Below are positions 58,987-64,000 of a stretch of 64,000 nt of DNA, one piece after another. The stretch lies in contig MNCI01000900.1 of the NCBI GenBank assembly GCA_015680685.1, forward strand, positions 578,861 through 642,860, given 5' to 3'. Source of the DNA: Gnetum montanum (Eukaryota > Streptophyta > Gnetopsida > Gnetales > Gnetaceae). Every line of letters starts with the position of its first letter. Position 1 is the stretch's first letter. The translations under genes were made by a program, and so were the position numbers. The notes below the pieces were generated by a model. That model searched no databases. It worked only from the letters and a program-made list of their open reading frames with translations, and had not been told where the DNA came from.

Positions 58987-60599
58987 TGTGACCACATTAT
59001 GACACTAAAGTTTTGTAGAAGGTAGGTAAGGAATTTCCTTGACCCTAGATGAAACCATAGTGACCCCTTACCTAGGACCATGTCAGGTAAAGGGGTGTTG
59101 GCCCTGGATTGGTCGATATAGCATAGGATGTCAACCAATTCAAGCATGATCCTATAAAGTGAAAACATAAGCATCATTAAGAACATGTTTCAACACTTAT
59201 AATTTCCTTATGAATTTCATAGAACACCTTAGTTAGGGATGAAATTAGCCCCTATAAAAAAATCTAAAGTGTTTCTCAAAATTTATTTAGAGATTCAACA
59301 ACAACCATTTTACAACTTTGATAGCCATTAACCCATTATAGCTAAAACATCATAACCAAAATATTATATCCTAAACATTGTAGCCAAAATTATGCCTTAG
59401 TCCATACCATACATTAACTTAGAAAAAGCATTAAAACCTATAAAAATTACCTATAGGAAAAAGCCTACTAAAAATAGTAAAAATCTCTATTTCTCATGAA
59501 ACCCACTTTAGAGCATAGTTTGGAATCTTTAGGCATCCCAAAGGGCATGGAAGTTGGCAAGAGAAATCTCTAAGTATGTCAATAACATCCATCTCCAAGA
59601 GGTAAAGTGATACAACCAGAATAAAGTGTAATTGACATAGCCATAGTTAAAAATTAATAAAAAATTCCTCAAAGCTTTGATTTTAGCGATTCCACCATTG
59701 AAGGAATTCTAAAATTCTTAAAACTTAATTTAATTTAGCCATGAATTGAAGTCAACATAGCCAAACAACGTTAAACCCATGTAGAAAAACATCAAAATAG
59801 TGGGTAGGATTTTGTTAGAATTTAATTTTAACAAAAGTATTAGCTTAGATCTGACAAAGATGACTCCATTCCCAAATTTTTAGAAAAAGCACTTAAAAAA
59901 GCAAGTCTATTTTACAAATCAAATCTACCAAATATTAAATAACCAAATAACCCTAGATATATGTAGAAATGGCCAATATATAAGGTAGGATTTGGTTAGA
60001 ATTCAACTTCATCAACCCCCTATACATATCTTTAAAGAAAATGGCTATTTGAGTTAGAAAAACATAAAATGGCTAGGAGACTGAAGAGAATGGTTAGAGA
60101 TGGCCTAGGAGTGAGTGAGGAGGAAGCCTAAATTGGAAAATGGTTAGGTAGATTAAAGATATTTTGAGTAGTCTCATTTTCCTCTTGAAGCCTTGGATTT
60201 TTGATTGATCCTAAACATTTCTTCATCCTAGTTCCACGAACGTTGTAGAAGCTTGAAAACTAAAGCGTTGAGGCTTCTACACTAGCTAGGAGGAAGATTT
60301 GGTGCTCAAACGTTGCAAGGAGATCATGTCTATAGTAACAAACTCTTCTAGAGCTCTACTCCAATTCATTGGATGTGGAATGGGAATTGTGGTTGGTGTT
60401 TTAGGCAAATTAACAATAAAAATCAAGCCTAAACCTAAACACTTCCGCACTTACCCCCATTGTCAAATTTGTGCATTGGAGCTCAAAGTGCATTTAAGAG
60501 CAAGTGGGGTCCAAAGAGGGAGTATTATCTATGATAAGAGTGGAAGGAAAAACAACACCTAGTGGAAGGGAAAACAACACTTATGGTTAAATTTCTTGA
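58987..60599. other. Unassigned sequence following the B 3' LTR
   Basis: No domain and no match to the other LTRs here. AT-rich; contains two similar phrases (GTAGGATTTTGTTAGAATT near 59809 and GTAGGATTTGGTTAGAATT near 59985). Probably the start of another repeat element. An 87-codon frame at 60299-60562 looks like chance. Confidence 0.35.
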
Positions 60600-63500
60600 T
60601 TTTTTGAGTTTTGGACCATGGGCCCCACCATATGCCCTCATGCATGGCATTTTTAAATGAAAAATCTCCGTCAACATTGGGGTTTTGACCCCTTAAACTT
60701 CCTAAAATGATGCTACCATATTATCCCCCCTGTATCTAGGTTGGATAGTGTGGATACTCACATCCCTCACTTCACAATGCCTTCACACTAACCACTCTTG
60801 CCATTACTGGTAGCTATGACCTATCTCCCCAACTTCATATTCTAGAAGAGTCTTAGCTCTTGGAAAATCTTTTCATTTTTAGCTTCCATGATAGCTAGCA
60901 TGGATCCTAGCATCAAGCTAGGGGGTGACACCTGTTCTTAACCCCAATGCCCATTACACCTAGACCTGACCCCTAGAGTAGGTCCACATGATCTAGAACC
61001 CCTCCAATTACTCTTGTTAGCTTTGAAACCTCATCAAATCTAATTCTAAGTGAATGAAGTCCTTTGACATAGTTGATCCATGATGGGGGAGGCCCCCTCC
61101 ATGATGGCTAGTATGGAGTTAGAATGGATGGATAAGGATGATCTCAAATAGCCTAAATCAGCCATCTAATTGTCATGTCTCAACCCTAACACTCCTTGAC
61201 ATCCTCTAGTATCCTATTTTTTCTTTAAAATAATTTAATTTTTCACTTACATCCATCCCCATGTTGGTGAATCCCCCTCCTCCATGTTTCTCAACATGGA
61301 GGCTTAGCGGTTATGACATAAAACCCTTCTTCAAGCTCAAAGTAACCATAAATTTCATCTTGACATCCCCTATGCTTCTCCATGACCTTTGGTAGTTGAC
61401 AGTAATAAAATTTTAAGTTGATTTCCATCTTGGAAGCTTCTCCTTGATATTAAACCCCTACTCTCCATGCTAGCTAGCATGGAGCCAGTGTGGATGCCTT
61501 GGGGATGTGTAGTATAGCCTTATCTATAGTAGGAAATAGCTCAATGACCTACCCTAGTAACCTCTAGATCCTACTAGACTCTCTTAGACACTTCAAACAC
61601 CACAAACCTAATTAAAAATGGCAAAATGTCATCACCCCCTTCTCTTCCACACTTGAGCCATCCTACCTAGCATGGACAAAAGGGGGGGATGACTACATGA
61701 AAACCTAGGAACCTTTAAACTAATTAATTTTAACATTGAATAATGACTGTTGATTATCTATAGCCCTAGTAGCTCCAAAACCCTATCAAAACTTGTTGAA
61801 AATTGCCCAAAACTTGACTTCAAGTTCATCCATGCTAGAGGGAGATCCTATCCACGTTGGTTAGTGTGGAGCTAGTGTGGATGGAGGGGCGGAGGGGGAA
61901 ATAGCCAAAAATATTAAGATTTACCTCTAAATGGGCTTCTATGGACAACCCAATAGTCTCAGAGGCTTTGGTAGCTGAAAATTGTCAAAAATGATCATTT
62001 TTCAAGAGTTTCTTGGCCTCCAAACTAAACACCCCTCTTTTCCATACTAGCCAATGTGGACGTAGCATGGATGTAGCTAGGAAGATCCATGGTAAGTCAT
62101 ATATGCATAAAAATAACATAAAATTGACCTATACTTATCCTATAACCCTATCTAGACATCTAGAAGCTACCAGACATTGAAATTTTAGTCCAAAATAGCC
62201 ATAAATCAATCTCCTATGGTATTCTACACTAGTTCCACACTTGCTAGCATGAAGCTAGCATGGAACTAAAGAGGAAAGCTTAAAAACCCTTAAGAGATCT
62301 TCAAAATTTTCAAGTTTTGATTCTAAGCTTTGACCATCAACACCAGTGACCCTAGGAGTGGACATACATAGCCAAAATTGATTGAAAATTACCAAAAAGT
62401 ACTCCCCTTATGATCTCCCATGCTAGATCCACATTGGTTAGCATGGAGATAGCATCTAATAAAGGGGATGAGCTCACAAACTACCTAACAACCTTCAAAA
62501 TTTATAAATTCTAATCCTAATCCTTAGCCATTGACACTAGTGAGCCTAGAAAAATACATGCATGATCAAGACCTATTAAAAAAAGAAAAATATCCATTCC
62601 CTAAGGTCATCCATGTTGTATCTAGCATGGAGCTAGCATGAATCCAAGTGGGGTAACTCAGAAAACCACTTAGAAACCCTAGAAACTCCTAGATTTTGAC
62701 TCTAAACCCTAACCGTTTACATTGGTGACCTTGAGGGCTAACATTCATGGTTGATTATTGTCAAAACTGGCCTAGATCTAAGATTTATGATCTATCCATG
62801 CTAGGGTACCCCTTCTTCCATACTGGCCAACATGGAGCTAGCATGGAATGGTTGTCTTTCCCCTTTGGACAACATGTTGACACCCCAAGAGGCCAAAAAC
62901 ATACATTAGCAAAGCCTAGGATCCCATAGCCCTAAGGATGCACTAGTTTTACCTTTTTTTAGCCCTTAAAACGCATTAACTCCCATCCTCCATGGTAGAG
63001 TAACCATTCACACACACCCCCCCCCCCCCAAAGGCTGGATAAAGGGGGTTGTAACCTTTCTTGGCCTCAAACAACCTCCAACCTTGATTTAAATAGACTC
63101 AAAACATGGGAAATCATAATTTGCAACCTTAGGGGCCTAGAAAATTGGTTGATTTTCTCTCTAGATCATCCTAAGATTAAAAAGCAATAGTTCCATCTCT
63201 GCTTCATGGTGGCTCTAGATTGGCTTTGTGGATCTAGAGTGGAGACTACTTCAAACATGCTTTAACACTTAAAACCTCATCTAGATGACACAAAAAAATA
63301 GTTAGGAGATGAAAAACTACTAGATTGAGGTTCAAACTATATATGCAACCCTATGTGATCCTATTTAGCCCAGATTTGAGTTCTCTATGCTATTCCCCCT
63401 CCCATCTATGTTGGCCAACATGGAGATAGGGGTATGACTTTAAAACCTACCTTTTGACCTTTCTTGACAATTGAAATGATTAATTTTGATAGAGCTAGCC

Positions 63501-64000
63501 CTATGCTACCTTGGGAAGACCTTGGAATCCTAATTTTGATCTTTTGGAATTCATGTAATAAGTTTTCCTTGGTCTCCATGTTGGTTCCATGCTAGTCAAC
63601 GTGGAACTAGTGTGGAAGATACTTGTATGCTTAAAAGGGAGATCCTAGAGTTTGAAACAGTTGTCAAAAGTAGCCTATGCCCTTCCCTATTCAACTATGC
63701 TGACATACATGCCACTAGAAGTTAAGAACTAGTTGAGAAAAGCCTTGAAAATTTTCTGGATAATTTCTCCATGCTAAGGGTCACCCCTTCCATACTTGCC
63801 ATCATGAAGCTAGCCTAAAAGCTTTTAAACCCTTTCTTCTTTTAGTTTAAACAACCTAGAAACAACCCTAATTGATTCCCAAACTAGTCCATGATTGTTG
63901 TAGTCTCAAACCATGGCTTTCTAAGGCCTAAAACTAGCAAAATCTAATCCATTTTGATCATGTTTTGATGAAAATTCACTGTATGTATTCCAATTCCTCT
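60600..64000. repeat. Diverged tandem satellite, period about 195 bp
   Basis: A core of the type CTAGC(C)AACATGGAGCTAGCATGGA recurs at about 60893, 61103, 61286, 61471, 61668, 61862, 62050, 62244, 62439, 62623, 62827, 63025, 63215, 63411, 63592 and 63797. Most intervals are 181-210 bp. Between cores, shared phrases recur: AAACC(T)TAGAAACC, TTTTGAT(T)CTAA, CCTTGACCATTGACA and TTGAAAATTGCCAAAA. Copies are strongly diverged. The array continues past the window end. A C-run (63016-63029) interrupts one core. Confidence 0.75.

Noticed and set aside
60299-60562. 87-codon frame as a candidate small gene
   Set aside because: No domain, non-ATG start, in an unassigned repeat region next to the satellite.
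63016-63029. C-run as a functional G-quadruplex-type site
   Set aside because: A single homopolymer in a satellite monomer; more likely slippage or a base-calling artefact.

Overview
This window is plant nuclear DNA made almost entirely of LTR retrotransposons nested inside one another. I found no host gene. The evidence is Ty3/gypsy gag-pro-RT-RNase H-integrase proteins of the Tat type (two RNase H domains), an Athila-like element with a tRNA-Asp-type primer site, LTRs of 0.9-2.0 kb with plant-style TATA boxes, and a diverged satellite of about 195 bp. The organism is probably a seed plant with a large, repeat-rich genome; the species cannot be read from this.

Layout. 1-1141 is the end of an LTR related to the next element. 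1868-8437 is a complete Athila-like element (E1) with two LTRs, a gag relic and a small extra ORF but no polymerase. 8438-9728 is the eroded integrase end of a plus-strand Tat element (X). The LTR at 9729-11124 also begins a second plus-strand element (A): gag-pro at 11845-15439, then a minus-strand gene at 16262-19708. A is broken at 19709 by plus-strand element B (5' LTR 19709-21318, gag, then pro at 55211-56337, 3' LTR from 58293). B is split by minus-strand element C (23981-55205, exact 5-bp duplication AACAT). C is split by minus-strand element D (35499-53087, exact duplication TTATG). B's 3' LTR breaks off near 58986. A different sequence follows, and from about 60600 it becomes a tandem satellite that runs off the window. 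The nesting order is therefore A, then B, then C, then D, with E1 landing separately in X.

The most interesting content is a multi-exon gene on the strand opposite to the retrotransposon, between protease and reverse transcriptase, in both D (42742-46763, plus strand) and A (16262-19708, minus strand). The two copies are heavily diverged but align exon by exon. The N-terminal part resembles the FCP1/NLI-interacting-factor (HAD) phosphatase fold, with its catalytic aspartates replaced. A large unrecognised domain, a coiled coil and an acidic tail follow. In D the splice phases join cleanly and damage is almost entirely nonsense changes. The gene diverges from pol and converges on gag-pro. A short motif amplified into element-specific arrays (27, 28 and 37 bp periods) lies at its 3' side and also after integrase.

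C and D are the most complete: gag-pro as one frame, a separate pol frame, conserved PBS and PPT, and LTR pairs of almost equal length. None is intact. C's gag is also interrupted by an 892-base assembly gap (33825-34716). All domain calls come from reading motifs by eye; no database search was run.
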